55,649 nt of DNA from Candidatus Saccharimonadota bacterium (GCA_017510705.1 JAFWMO010000006.1:1-55649); one strand, 5' to 3'; counted from the first letter of the stretch, positions 1-7,782 are shown. A program made the numbers and translations. The notes: generated by a model from the sequence alone, not told the origin.

Positions 1-142
1 GGTAGTAAGCGTTGGAACTATCGTACACAGTACTAGACCAGAAGTACCCGTCGTTGCCTGGGCCGTACAAAGCATCCGAGTACACGACGCCCGCCCGGTT
101 GAAGTATAAAGGAGCAACAAATAGTCCTTGGTCTCTGCCTTG
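1..142 (-). repeat. Expressed copy of the type 1 variable cassette
   Basis: This is the in-frame 3' part of the FISUMP gene. It begins at the same CAAGGCAGAGACCAAGG boundary as four orphan type 1 cassettes. Upstream of the boundary there is no similarity to them. Compared with the orphans, differences concentrate at codons ending in C or T (for example GTC, TAC, TAC, GGC, AAC, GAC at successive variable sites). The shared codons are nearly unchanged. The 3' end of this copy lies outside the window. Confidence 0.85.
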
Positions 143-1624
143 GTCTCCGGTTGATGTGTAATTGTGATTGTAGATGTAGTTGAGGCGGGAGAACTCAGAA
201 GTGGAGCCTGGGGTGGCACCAGACGCGCTCGAGATAGTCGGCAACCTCCAACCCTTCGGACAAATGGAGTTCTTTGGGTTATTGTTGATGTTGCCAGAAG
301 TATTAGACGTGAGATTAGAAGAGTTAGACGAAGCAATCGCCGCCGTCCAGTTGTAGTAGTTGCCCACTGCACCATGAGTACCATTTATCACATATGGAGT
401 CTGCGAGAAGTTTGCGCACCCCGTACCAGATAGATAGTTACAGGTAGAAGAATTATGATAGGCACCATTGGTATACCATAGCCCCACATCAAAGGACTGT
501 GGCGTAGTCTGCGTCTCATTCCACCCGCTAAAATCGCCGTTAGATGAATTTATCGTAGACTGCCCTGGAATCCAAACAATGCTGCTATTACTACACGTGC
601 CATCATCCGTGCTATAGCCATAATAGTATGCTCCAGTATAGCCATCTGGATTATCAGCACACTCATTAAGATCCGTGTTTTGATTGGTGAGTGCCACATA
701 GCCAGTGTCATTAGGGCGCTTGAGGTCTAGATCTAGGTTTTGCGTCATCCAGCAGTGGCCATCTTCTAGCTTGGTCACCCAGTAGAGCTTGTTGTCGCGG
801 GTATCTACCAGTTGCACTTGTGAAGCCTCGCCGATAATCGTAGCCGAGGCACAGATATTGGCCGTCATGCCTTGCATAGTGTAATAAGTCTTGTCGCCTA
901 TCGTCCTAGTTGGTGCACTAGCATTCTCTAAGGCCTTCTTTAGCGAAATCAAGCTAGTAGAAGAATATGGGTGTACCAAAGCATAGCGCACCTTGCCAGT
1001 GTAAGTGCCTGGTGCTTGTGTACCAGATACATATACGCCATAAGTCGCCGTAAGTTGCGAACCGATAGATGTAACCTGCCCCGTGCTAGGATCTTCCGCA
1101 TAAGCCTGCGATCCGCCTTCCGTATCATCACGATATGCCACCATTGTGTATTGGTCTGGCACGGTGTGGAACGAAGTGTACCCGCTAGTAATTTGCGGCG
1201 TATATTGTCCAGTAATCGCCGCTAGCTTAAACGCCCACGCCGAAGTCGCACCGCTAAAAGTAGTACCGGTATTGAAATTATTAGAGCTATCTGCATTGTG
1301 ATGCATATAGGTATCGCCCTCTTCATCATCACCTGCGCCTACTGCATAAATCGCAAAACCATTTTCATCATTACAGTATGCTGTAAGGGTGGTATTACCG
1401 ATATTTTCATCCTTCTGACCGTTGATCAACTCTACTGCATAAGTACCGTTGCCGCTACCAGTAAGAGTACAAGAAGTCTGCACATTGATCTGCACCTGAT
1501 CCACTGCGGAATTATCCGCCGCCACATTTGGTATTACGAGCGCCGAGCCAGCAAAAACTGTCGCAAGGACCAACGAACCCACTAAGAGTTCTCCGCCAGA
1601 CAATCTCATCTTTTTGCTTTTCAT
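1..1624 (-). CDS. FISUMP-family secreted surface protein with hypervariable C-terminal tail (partial, runs off left edge)
   Basis: The frame is open from the start to the window edge (541 codons, no stop seen). A GGAGG stretch at 1629-1633 lies 4 nt before the ATG at 1624; a second ATG directly upstream at 1627 is too close. Residues about 1-37 form a signal peptide (basic start, hydrophobic core, Ala-Ala end). Residues about 40-230 look like a beta-rich adhesin-type region. A FISUMP (Fibrobacter succinogenes major paralogous, C-type-lectin-like) domain follows, with its early Trp-Met-Thr-Gln-Asn-Leu motif and Cys-Pro-Lys-Gly-Trp-Arg-Leu-Pro near residue 454. The last 47 or so codons (positions 1-142) are a variable tail matching orphan cassettes at 25-30 kb. 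Inferred role: exported ligand-binding protein, perhaps for host contact. The family assignment is by motif only. Confidence 0.88.
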   Translation of the reverse strand, partial: MKSKKMRLSGGELLVGSLVLATVFAGSALVIPNVAADNSAVDQVQINVQTSCTLTGSGNGTYAVELINGQKDENIGNTTLTAYCNDENGFAIYAVGAGDDEEGDTYMHHNADSSNNFNTGTTFSGATSAWAFKLAAITGQYTPQITSGYTSFHTVPDQYTMVAYRDDTEGGSQAYAEDPSTGQVTSIGSQLTATYGVYVSGTQAPGTYTGKVRYALVHPYSSTSLISLKKALENASAPTRTIGDKTYYTMQGMTANICASATIIGEASQVQLVDTRDNKLYWVTKLEDGHCWMTQNLDLDLKRPNDTGYVALTNQNTDLNECADNPDGYTGAYYYGYSTDDGTCSNSSIVWIPGQSTINSSNGDFSGWNETQTTPQSFDVGLWYTNGAYHNSSTCNYLSGTGCANFSQTPYVINGTHGAVGNYYNWTAAIASSNSSNLTSNTSGNINNNPKNSICPKGWRLPTISSASGATPGSTSEFSRLNYIYNHNYTSTGDQGRDQGLFVAPLYFNRAGVVYSDALYGPGNDGYFWSSTVYDSSNAYY

Positions 1625-1721
1625 CATACCTCCGCTCTGAAAGCCAACCTAATGTGATTATGTTTTATATATATAATATATCACACATTTATTAAAAACA
1701 AGCATTTTTTCTAAAGTTTTT

Positions 1722-2471
1722 TTACATTTTTTCTATCAGCTTTCCCCAGGTTTCTAGATGCAAATCCCCTGGGCGAGCATTTTCGTCTATATTTAGTTCC
1801 CTAAAAATCTGTTTTATTTCTAATTCTGGCCTTAATGCCGCCAAATTGTGCACCAGTTTTTTTCTTGGCGCAATAAATCCTAGGCGAATAATCTTAAAAG
1901 CTTCGTCGTCTAGTATTGGCAAATGTGGCCTCAAAATTATCACTTGACTATCCACCTTTGGTGGTGGCGTAAATTCATCCCTCGGCACCATCACAGAAAG
2001 CTCTGCATCCGCCCGGTTTTTTACCATTAGAGACAACATTGTTTCTTTGGTATCTACAATTCTCTCTGCTACTTCTTTTTGGATGAGGAGCACCGCCTTT
2101 TCTGGCAAATTTTTCGCCTTCAAAATCTTCTCAATAATCGGGCTAGTGATATAATATGGGATATTTCCAGCCACTACATACGGTGTCTCTATATTATCCA
2201 AATCATATTTTAGAAAATCCGCATTCACTACTTCTAAATTTTTACCCGGAAAAGATTTTGGCAAATTTTCGGCAAGACGCGCGTCAAATTCCACCGCAGT
2301 CACCTTGTCAAAACGCTTGAGAAGACTAGATGTCAGCGTGCCAAGCCCCGGCCCAATTTCTACACATACTTTGGCACTCGTATCTTCTCTTACCGCATCA
2401 GCGATTTCGTCTAGTACGACTCGATTTTTAAGCCAGTGCTGGCCTAAAGATTTATCATTTTTAGCGACCAT
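1722..2471 (-). CDS. rsmA: 16S rRNA dimethyladenosine transferase RsmA/KsgA
   Basis: A 249-residue SAM-dependent methyltransferase that dimethylates the two adjacent adenines near the 3' end of 16S rRNA. I see the N-terminal Gly-Gln-His-Trp-Leu motif, the SAM-binding Glu-Ile-Gly-Pro-Gly-Leu-Gly loop, the catalytic Asn-Ile-Pro-Tyr-Tyr motif and the C-terminal Pro-Pro-Pro-Lys-Val-Asp-Ser motif. The frame is open further upstream, but that part overlaps the preceding gene in another frame. The start chosen at 2471 gives the expected N-terminus. The upstream G5 gene ends at 2461, so the 11-nt overlap suggests translational coupling. The family is essentially universal and the length is normal. 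Confidence 0.95.
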   Translation of the reverse strand: MVAKNDKSLGQHWLKNRVVLDEIADAVREDTSAKVCVEIGPGLGTLTSSLLKRFDKVTAVEFDARLAENLPKSFPGKNLEVVNADFLKYDLDNIETPYVVAGNIPYYITSPIIEKILKAKNLPEKAVLLIQKEVAERIVDTKETMLSLMVKNRADAELSVMVPRDEFTPPPKVDSQVIILRPHLPILDDEAFKIIRLGFIAPRKKLVHNLAALRPELEIKQIFRELNIDENARPGDLHLETWGKLIEKM

Positions 2472-3525
2472 TATGGTTGGTCCAATCTGTCGCAATATCA
2501 AACTGTTCTGGGTTGGAAGTCGCAAACGAACCCGTATCGTACACTTTGCCGGCGCCAAGGCTAGTCTCTACCACCGAACATCTTGGGTAACGACTAAGAT
2601 TTGCCGCCACCATCACATAGCCATCCTGATCCACCTTTACGCCATCCGCACGCACCGAATAGCTAGTGCCACAAAATCCTATCACAATCCCCATATCTAG
2701 ATCATAGAATGTCTCTTGGCGCTCCACCACCGTACCACCTGGCTTGGTTACAGTATAACGATTGCGCCCCATCCCAGCCGTAAGTGGATGCCGTTCAATC
2801 TGGCTTGCACCCACCGCCACAATCCGCTCTACCGGCTCTCGCACAATCTGCTCAGATACTTTCTCGCGACTTACCTCTTTGTTATCTATATAATATATAT
2901 TATATACGGTGGTTTTTAGCCCCACCTCACCCAGTTGCCTTACCTCACGTGTGCCAGGCGCCAAATTGTAATCCTTGATAGTACGCTCGGAAAACGGAAT
3001 TTCCTCCTCCTCGGTAACAGTACGCCCGCCATTCCGCGTAACCTCATACACGCTCACCGCTCCCGCTTCTAGAAAATTACGATTTAGGGCTATATTGATT
3101 TCGTCCCCATCATAGATAGTAAGCCCAGCTTCTTTTGCGATAATTTTCTTGTCATAGCTGGCGGTCATAATATATTTCTCTATGTTGCTATCTTTTACCA
3201 GCGCCGGCCGCGCCCGATAAATATTTACAAAAAAGTCACTGTCTATCTTGGTATCCAGGCTTGGCTCCACTATATCGGTAGAACTAATCTTATAGCCCGC
3301 CCGGTTTAGAGCTTCACCCACTGTCTCGGCACTAGTTTTTACCGTCAGCTTCTCACCGTTGTCATAAAAAGTCACAAAATGATCCGCACTTTCTGCATAT
3401 ACACCGTCTTCGCTCTCTGCAAAAGTGTTTTTGTTCCACATAGAAATAAAGACGCCAAAAACCAGCGTCACCGAAATAATCAAAAACATAGTTAAGACTT
3501 GGTCTATCTTTCTAGAAAGTCTCAT
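2461..3525 (-). CDS. Exported G5-domain / 3D-like cell-wall protein (YabE/Rpf-like architecture)
   Basis: A 354-residue protein with an N-terminal hydrophobic segment at about residues 10-30 (signal anchor). Two ubiquitin-like DUF348-type repeats follow (about 45-150), then a G5-type domain rich in Thr-Val and Glu-Arg pairs (about 155-260). The C-terminal region (about 275-350) resembles a 3D/double-psi barrel as in YabE and resuscitation-promoting factors. This architecture usually belongs to peptidoglycan-binding or peptidoglycan-cleaving proteins, so a wall-remodelling role is inferred. The start has no Shine-Dalgarno; TATAAT lies 7 nt before the ATG, so the mRNA is probably leaderless. 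It overlaps rsmA and forms an operon with it. Confidence 0.8.
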   Translation of the reverse strand: MRLSRKIDQVLTMFLIISVTLVFGVFISMWNKNTFAESEDGVYAESADHFVTFYDNGEKLTVKTSAETVGEALNRAGYKISSTDIVEPSLDTKIDSDFFVNIYRARPALVKDSNIEKYIMTASYDKKIIAKEAGLTIYDGDEINIALNRNFLEAGAVSVYEVTRNGGRTVTEEEEIPFSERTIKDYNLAPGTREVRQLGEVGLKTTVYNIYYIDNKEVSREKVSEQIVREPVERIVAVGASQIERHPLTAGMGRNRYTVTKPGGTVVERQETFYDLDMGIVIGFCGTSYSVRADGVKVDQDGYVMVAANLSRYPRCSVVETSLGAGKVYDTGSFATSNPEQFDIATDWTNHNGR

Positions 3526-3591
3526 AACACATATTATACCACATTTTTACCCTTTTTAGCATAAAAAGTAAGACACACAAGCATTGCGCAT

Positions 3592-3641
3592 AAAAAAGCG
3601 AGGGCTTGGCCCATCTGCATTTACCGCAGCAGGTCGCCCTC
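3592..3641 (-). terminator. Rho-independent terminator with long compound stem
   Basis: On the minus strand, GAGGGC and GCCCTC close a stem around an inner CTGC/GCAG pair, followed by six T. It lies directly downstream of the CdiA-like gene. The 30-nt internal loop region is larger than a simple terminator needs, so part of it may be structured for another purpose. Confidence 0.6.
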
Positions 3642-3662
3642 ATTAATACAATTATACATCTA

Positions 3663-4076
3663 TTATTTTCTAATGTCAAGCAAGCGGTTATCTTTCGTTA
3701 TAAGCAACAGACGTTTTATATTTCTAGAACTCGCGAAGCGTTTCTTGGCCTCTTTTTCCGAAATATCGACAGATAGTCTTATTCTCCTAAGATCAAGCAC
3801 TAGTCTATCAGCTTGCTTCCCAGCTTTATGAAACTGCCTAGCAATAGTAGAGCTACCAGAGCCATTAGGCGATTTTGCTTCCCATATAGCACCCTTTATT
3901 AAAAAATCCGGATTGCTAGTTTTTGGAGTATTTGAAGGTTTTATTATTTCAATATCAAAACCATAACTGGCAAGAAAATAAATGGTGTCATATTCGTGCG
4001 CCTCCAAATGTGCACCACAAGTATTTACGCGGCCTATTCTTGCATTAGAAACCTTTTTTAACTCTATTTCTTTCAC
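3663..4076 (-). CDS. Stand-alone CdiA C-terminal-toxin-like nuclease
   Basis: A 137-residue protein resembling the tRNase toxin domain found at CdiA C-termini (PD-(D/E)xK-like fold). I see an N-terminal His-Leu-Glu helix, then Asn-Pro-Asp-Phe, then Trp-Glu-Ala-Lys-Ser as the D...ExK core, then a Lys-Gln helix and a basic C-terminus. A homologue lies at 54191-54577. There is no secretion signal and no adjacent immunity gene. The start is a GTG at 4076, 7 nt after a TAAGAT -10 box with TGGACA 17 nt further up, so it is probably leaderless. The frame is also open back to an ATG at 4133, but that lies inside the upstream small RNA terminator. The role (RNA or DNA cleavage) is inferred from the fold only. 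Confidence 0.62.
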   Translation of the reverse strand: MKEIELKKVSNARIGRVNTCGAHLEAHEYDTIYFLASYGFDIEIIKPSNTPKTSNPDFLIKGAIWEAKSPNGSGSSTIARQFHKAGKQADRLVLDLRRIRLSVDISEKEAKKRFASSRNIKRLLLITKDNRLLDIRK

Positions 4077-4123
4077 GCTCCGTATCTTACCACAGAGTAT
4101 CCGAAATGTCCACCCCCCACCAC

Positions 4124-4259
4124 AAAAAACCACAGTCTAAACTGTGGATTTTTTATTCATTTCTAGGTGAATTAAGAGTATTAACCAAAACAACTCTACA
4201 CTCTCCACCCTTTCTCCCAATCGGCTCCGGCTTCTCTCAACGTTGATCAGTCTGAACCT
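4124..4259 (-). ncRNA. Candidate small RNA with its own promoter and terminator
   Basis: A strong minus-strand promoter (TTGACA at 4288-4293, 16-nt spacer, TAAAAT at 4266-4271) predicts a start near 4259. About 110 nt later comes a perfect terminator: a 7-bp CCACAGT stem, a 4-nt loop, then six T. No start codon with a useful frame is present. The body is purine-rich, contains the palindrome TCAACGTTGA and has a further hairpin near 4171-4191. I do not recognise it as 6S, SRP, tmRNA or a T-box. Confidence 0.55.
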
Positions 4260-4362
4260 AACTCTATTTTAGCATAGGCAGAATGTGTGTCAACATTGAT
4301 TTTCATTATTTTTATGTTTTAATATTTTCCAGTCATAACAGAGGTAAACCGAACAAAACTAT

Positions 4363-4394
4363 TTGACAAAAACAACAGAAAAATATGTTATAAT
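4363..4394 (+). promoter_or_regulatory. Promoter of the redox/methyltransferase operon
   Basis: TTGACA at 4363-4368 and TATAAT at 4389-4394 are separated by 20 nt. The ATG follows after exactly 6 nt, so the predicted transcript starts at or beside the start codon. Confidence 0.6.
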
Positions 4395-4400
4395 GCTTAT

Positions 4401-5024
4401 ATGAATTGGAGGAAATGGCTAGATGAATTTGTTTTGGCGGGCAAAGGTATTTTGCTAACCACGCGTGAAAAGCGCTTTTGGTATGGTTTCGTACCGGCTT
4501 TCCTCTTTTTTGGTCTTCTTATGAACTTACTTTCTGGTGGCTTCTCCAAATTTGAACTAATGGGTGCTCTCGGATTTCCGGATAATCTTCATGTTATTTG
4601 GGATAATTTTCTCGGCATTTTTGGTTTTAATCACCCATTTTTAGATTGGTTACCAATTTTTGCAATTTCTATGCTCCAGGGCGTCCTAATTGGCCTCATC
4701 GTTTTCCTCTGGAGCAAAAAACGCGTAGATGCAAAAAACGGCACCAAAAACTCCGAAAATCTTGAAAAAGCCGGTATTATCACCGGGCTAATCGCCCTCG
4801 GTGCCGGCTGCCCTACTTGTGGCACCACACTCCTTACTCCACTCCTTGGTGCAATTTTTTCCACTGGTGGCCTCGCTGTCACCGGCACTATTTCCACTAT
4901 CATTACCTGGCTCGCTATTTTTATTGCGATTTTATCATTAAAACGTCTCGGCGTAGAAACTTATGCTACAATAGTAAATGAGAATTTTATGAAGAAAAAG
5001 GAGGAGCGTGAAAAAAGCGCTTAG
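4401..5024 (+). CDS. Polytopic membrane protein with a CPTCG motif (putative DsbA partner)
   Basis: A 207-residue membrane protein with about four to five transmembrane segments: residues about 27-48, 75-100, 125-160 (carrying the motif) and 160-185. Ala-Gly-Cys-Pro-Thr-Cys-Gly-Thr-Thr sits at a membrane edge in a Gly-rich helix. It is followed by a DsbA-like gene that overlaps it by 17 nt, so I infer a redox partnership, possibly reoxidising or reducing DsbA as DsbB, VKOR or CcdA do. It is not recognisably any of those. It is leaderless by position of the -10 box. Confidence 0.6.
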   Translation: MNWRKWLDEFVLAGKGILLTTREKRFWYGFVPAFLFFGLLMNLLSGGFSKFELMGALGFPDNLHVIWDNFLGIFGFNHPFLDWLPIFAISMLQGVLIGLIVFLWSKKRVDAKNGTKNSENLEKAGIITGLIALGAGCPTCGTTLLTPLLGAIFSTGGLAVTGTISTIITWLAIFIAILSLKRLGVETYATIVNENFMKKKEEREKSA

Positions 5025-5697
5025 GATTATTGGCGTTGTTGCGGTAGCCGTCGCACTACTTGCCACTATTATTATCAGTATGACCAAAAAAACTCCCAAC
5101 ACCGACATTGTCTGGGATGAAGCTATGACTATGGGTAATCTAAACGCCAAAAATTACTATATTATGTATAGTGACCTCGCCTGTCCATATTGTATTTATT
5201 TTGAAAACCCTATCGTAGAGCACGAAGAAGATTTCAAAAGATATATTAAAGAAAAAGATATTTTGGTAGAAATTCGCCTTTCGGATTTTCTCTATGAATA
5301 CGGCCAACACCAATCTCCAGCCTCTCGCGAAGGTGCCATTGCTGCTTATTGTGCCAAAGATGAAGGCAGATTTTGGGACTATTACAATCTAGCCGTCCAT
5401 ACTATCTGGCAAGATTTCTTTAGGGGCGGTGGCGCCGGTTTTGACGGCCTTGACAACACCGGCAAGCCATTTTGGATTAACCTTGGTAAATCTATTGGGC
5501 TTAGCAACAGCTTTGAAAAATGCGTAAATAACGATACTCCACTTGCTACCATTATAGAGCGCGCCGAAAAAACCACCAAGCTCGTAGATGGTATGCCATA
5601 TTTCAAATTTAATAATTATACTTTTTCTGGCTTCAACCCAAACGGCGATTACGAAGACGTCCTCGAACACATGGAAGCTGGTCTCAAATATCGTTAA
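5008..5697 (+). CDS. Membrane-anchored DsbA-like thiol-disulfide oxidoreductase
   Basis: A 229-residue thioredoxin-fold protein. Residues 5-27 are a hydrophobic signal anchor and residues about 58-61 are Cys-Pro-Tyr-Cys, the DsbA-type active site. A helical insertion follows, then the cis-proline motif Gly-Met-Pro-Tyr-Phe near residue 196. It should catalyse disulfide formation in exported proteins; several surface proteins here are Cys-containing. The start is a GTG at 5008 preceded by AAGGAGGA, inside the end of the CPTCG gene. It is the second gene of a three-gene operon. Confidence 0.85.
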   Translation: MKKALRIIGVVAVAVALLATIIISMTKKTPNTDIVWDEAMTMGNLNAKNYYIMYSDLACPYCIYFENPIVEHEEDFKRYIKEKDILVEIRLSDFLYEYGQHQSPASREGAIAAYCAKDEGRFWDYYNLAVHTIWQDFFRGGGAGFDGLDNTGKPFWINLGKSIGLSNSFEKCVNNDTPLATIIERAEKTTKLVDGMPYFKFNNYTFSGFNPNGDYEDVLEHMEAGLKYR

Positions 5698-5700
5698 ATT

Positions 5701-6255
5701 ATGCGAAACCCCACTCTTTCCCAACATTTTCTTAGAAACCCGCGTCTTGCATTAATTTTGATCGGCCATTCTAATCTAAAGAAACGCGATACTGTGCTAG
5801 AAATTGGCGCCGGTTCTGGCGTAATTACTAGCGCACTCTCTCACCGCGTCGCCAAAGTTATCGCCGTGGAACCAGACCACGCTACCGCCAAAAAACTCCG
5901 CGAAAATTTGCACGCCCATAGCATTGAAAACGTCGAAATTATCGAAGACGATTTTCTAAATATCAAACTTCCCTCTGGTCCATACAAAGTGTTTTCTAAT
6001 CCACCTTTTCATCTTAGTTCCGCCATTGTTCACAAACTAATTGAAGCAGAAAACCCACCAGAGGCTTTTTACCTGATTTTACAAAAACAATTCGCTCTGA
6101 AACTTCTAAATACAGACCGCCATTACACCTCGCAGCTTGGGCTAAAATTAATCCAAAAATACCAAACCAAAATTCGTTTACCTTTGAAGCCTACCGATTT
6201 TACCCCACCACCAGCCGTCCCCACTGTCCTCTTTGAAGCCAAAAAGATTAATTAA
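5701..6255 (+). CDS. Short Erm-type rRNA adenine N6-methyltransferase
   Basis: A 184-residue protein of the KsgA/Erm superfamily. It has the N-terminal Ser-Gln-His-Phe-Leu motif, the SAM loop Glu-Ile-Gly-Ala-Gly-Ser-Gly and a catalytic Asn-Pro-Pro-Phe motif (not the Asn-Ile-Pro-Tyr of rsmA at 1722-2471). The Pro-Pro-Pro motif lies close to the C-terminus. The usual C-terminal helical domain (typical Erm length about 245-260) is almost absent, as in mycobacterial Erm(37). Known Erm proteins methylate 23S rRNA A2058 and give macrolide-lincosamide resistance, so that role is inferred. It begins 3 nt after the DsbA-like stop with no Shine-Dalgarno and probably depends on coupling. It overlaps hisS tail to tail by 8 nt. 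Confidence 0.78.
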   Translation: MRNPTLSQHFLRNPRLALILIGHSNLKKRDTVLEIGAGSGVITSALSHRVAKVIAVEPDHATAKKLRENLHAHSIENVEIIEDDFLNIKLPSGPYKVFSNPPFHLSSAIVHKLIEAENPPEAFYLILQKQFALKLLNTDRHYTSQLGLKLIQKYQTKIRLPLKPTDFTPPPAVPTVLFEAKKIN

Positions 6256-7519
6256 GTATCTTTTCTTTTAATTCACCAGTCTTTACTTCGTCTTCACCGA
6301 TGATAATCGCGACTTTAGCAAGTTTTGCGGCATAGTTTAACTTGTCGCCCAATTTTTTGCCACTTAGCACCACCGTGGTAGCTTTGCCTTTTTCTCTTTG
6401 CTCTTTTGCCACCTTAAAGGCATATTCTATCTCGTTTTCCGATATTGGCACCACCGCCACCTCTAGCGGCCTTTCTACTTGACTTTTTAGCAAATTATTT
6501 TCATTTAGAACATAAAATAGCCTAGTAAGTCCAATTGAGCTGCCCACTCCAGGGAAAACTTGCTCCGTAAAATGCCCAGTCAGATTGTCGTAACGCCCGC
6601 CGCCACCTATGGACCCCACTTGCTGGTATTCTGGCAAAGCATACTCAAACACCGTACCCGTATAATAATCTAGCCCGCGCACAATTTTCATGTCGGCTTT
6701 TACATTTTCTTTGTAACCGTCTGCCTCTAGAAGCCCTAGCACGATATCTAATTCTTTCACGCCATCATTAAATACTTGGTCGCCCACGCCTAGGTTCCTT
6801 AATTTATCCACCACATATTCACGCGCACCATAGATATCCATAAATGCGAGAATCAAAGCCTTTTTCTCATTGCTAAGACCAATCTCGGTAAATGCCGCCT
6901 CGGTTTCTTCGGCTGGCACTTTTTCGGAATGATCTATAATACTATAAATATCTTTAGACTTATCTTCCACCCCTAATTCGCTGATTAATCCACTCAAAAT
7001 TTTGCGGTTAGAAATCCTTGCTACAACTGGGGTATCCAAGCCAAAATTAAGTAGCGCATCTAATGAAGTCTCAATCACATCCGCATCATAATAAATCGGC
7101 AGGCTATTCCTACCAATCACATCCGCATCGCACTGATAAAACTCACGGTATCTACCTTTTTGTGCTCTCTCACCACGAAAATTCCGCCCAATTTGTGACA
7201 CCTTAAACGGAAACGCCAAATCGTTCTCGTGCTCCACTACGTAACGCGCCAAAGGCACTGTGTGATCAAACCTTAGCGCTTGATCTGCGCCATCTTTAGC
7301 CTCAGCAGTTTTTACCACTTTGTAAATTTGTTTTTCGGTATCACCGCCAGCTTTTGCCAGCAAAATCTCCTCTCGCTCAATTATTGGCGTTTCAATATTC
7401 AAGAATCCATGACAATGATAAACTTCACCTATAATATTTTTGAGGCTATTAAAAGTTGCTTGTTTCTCTGGCAAAAGTTCTTGCATGCCAGAAATTGGTG
7501 AAGTATTGATCTTTTTCAT
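6248..7519 (-). CDS. hisS: Histidyl-tRNA synthetase
   Basis: A 423-residue class II synthetase that charges tRNA-His. Motif 2 is visible around Phe-Arg-Gly-Glu-Arg. The histidine-specific motifs Gly-Leu-Asp-Tyr-Tyr-Thr-Gly-Thr and Gly-Gly-Gly-Gly-Arg-Tyr-Asp are present, and a C-terminal anticodon-binding domain fills the last 90 residues. The length is normal. The start at 7519 has TATAAT exactly 6 nt upstream and no Shine-Dalgarno, so it is likely leaderless. Confidence 0.95.
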   Translation of the reverse strand: MKKINTSPISGMQELLPEKQATFNSLKNIIGEVYHCHGFLNIETPIIEREEILLAKAGGDTEKQIYKVVKTAEAKDGADQALRFDHTVPLARYVVEHENDLAFPFKVSQIGRNFRGERAQKGRYREFYQCDADVIGRNSLPIYYDADVIETSLDALLNFGLDTPVVARISNRKILSGLISELGVEDKSKDIYSIIDHSEKVPAEETEAAFTEIGLSNEKKALILAFMDIYGAREYVVDKLRNLGVGDQVFNDGVKELDIVLGLLEADGYKENVKADMKIVRGLDYYTGTVFEYALPEYQQVGSIGGGGRYDNLTGHFTEQVFPGVGSSIGLTRLFYVLNENNLLKSQVERPLEVAVVPISENEIEYAFKVAKEQREKGKATTVVLSGKKLGDKLNYAAKLAKVAIIIGEDEVKTGELKEKILN

Positions 7520-7604
7520 AAATTTATTATATCACAGATAAACGAGCCGGATTTAATTCTTGAAAAAAATATGATTTTGCGTTATAATAAATATCGTAGT
7601 AAAT

Positions 7605-7681
7605 GGGCTGGTAGCTCAGCTGGTTAGAGCACGGGCCTTTTAAGCCCGGTGTCGAGGGTTCGAGCCCCTCCCAGCTCACCA
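7605..7681 (+). tRNA. tRNA-Lys(UUU), CCA encoded
   Basis: A complete cloverleaf folds: 7-bp acceptor with one G-U pair, D-arm with Gly18-Gly19, anticodon loop CTTTTAA, T-loop TTCGAGC, discriminator A and an encoded CCA. A TATAAT box lies about 25 nt upstream. tRNA-Val follows 20 nt later. Confidence 0.96.
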
Positions 7682-7701
7682 TTTCTACGAACTATAGATA
7701 C

Positions 7702-7778
7702 GGGCGGTTAGCTCAGCTGGCTAGAGCGCGTCTTTGACGTAGACGAGGTCACAGGTTCAACTCCTGTATCGCCCACCA
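7702..7778 (+). tRNA. tRNA-Val(GAC), CCA encoded
   Basis: A complete cloverleaf with anticodon loop TTGACGT (anticodon GAC), T-loop TTCAACT, discriminator A and an encoded CCA. A terminator at 7783-7802 follows directly. It is probably co-transcribed with tRNA-Lys. Confidence 0.96.
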
Positions 7779-7782
7779 TCAA

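Noticed and set aside
164-1585. Plus-strand frames inside the FISUMP gene
   Set aside because: They are shadows of the minus-strand gene, which has a signal peptide and domain motifs.
2472-2558. Longer N-terminus for rsmA
   Set aside because: The extension overlaps the coding end of the G5 gene in another frame, and RsmA proteins start at the shorter ATG.
3598-3641. SRP RNA or riboswitch
   Set aside because: The CTGC/GCAG stem first looked like an SRP tip, but the conserved GGAAG-type loop is missing. A terminator explains it.
4077-4133. ATG start at 4133 for the CdiA-like gene
   Set aside because: It lies within the small-RNA terminator and upstream of the gene's own -10 box. The GTG at 4076 fits better.
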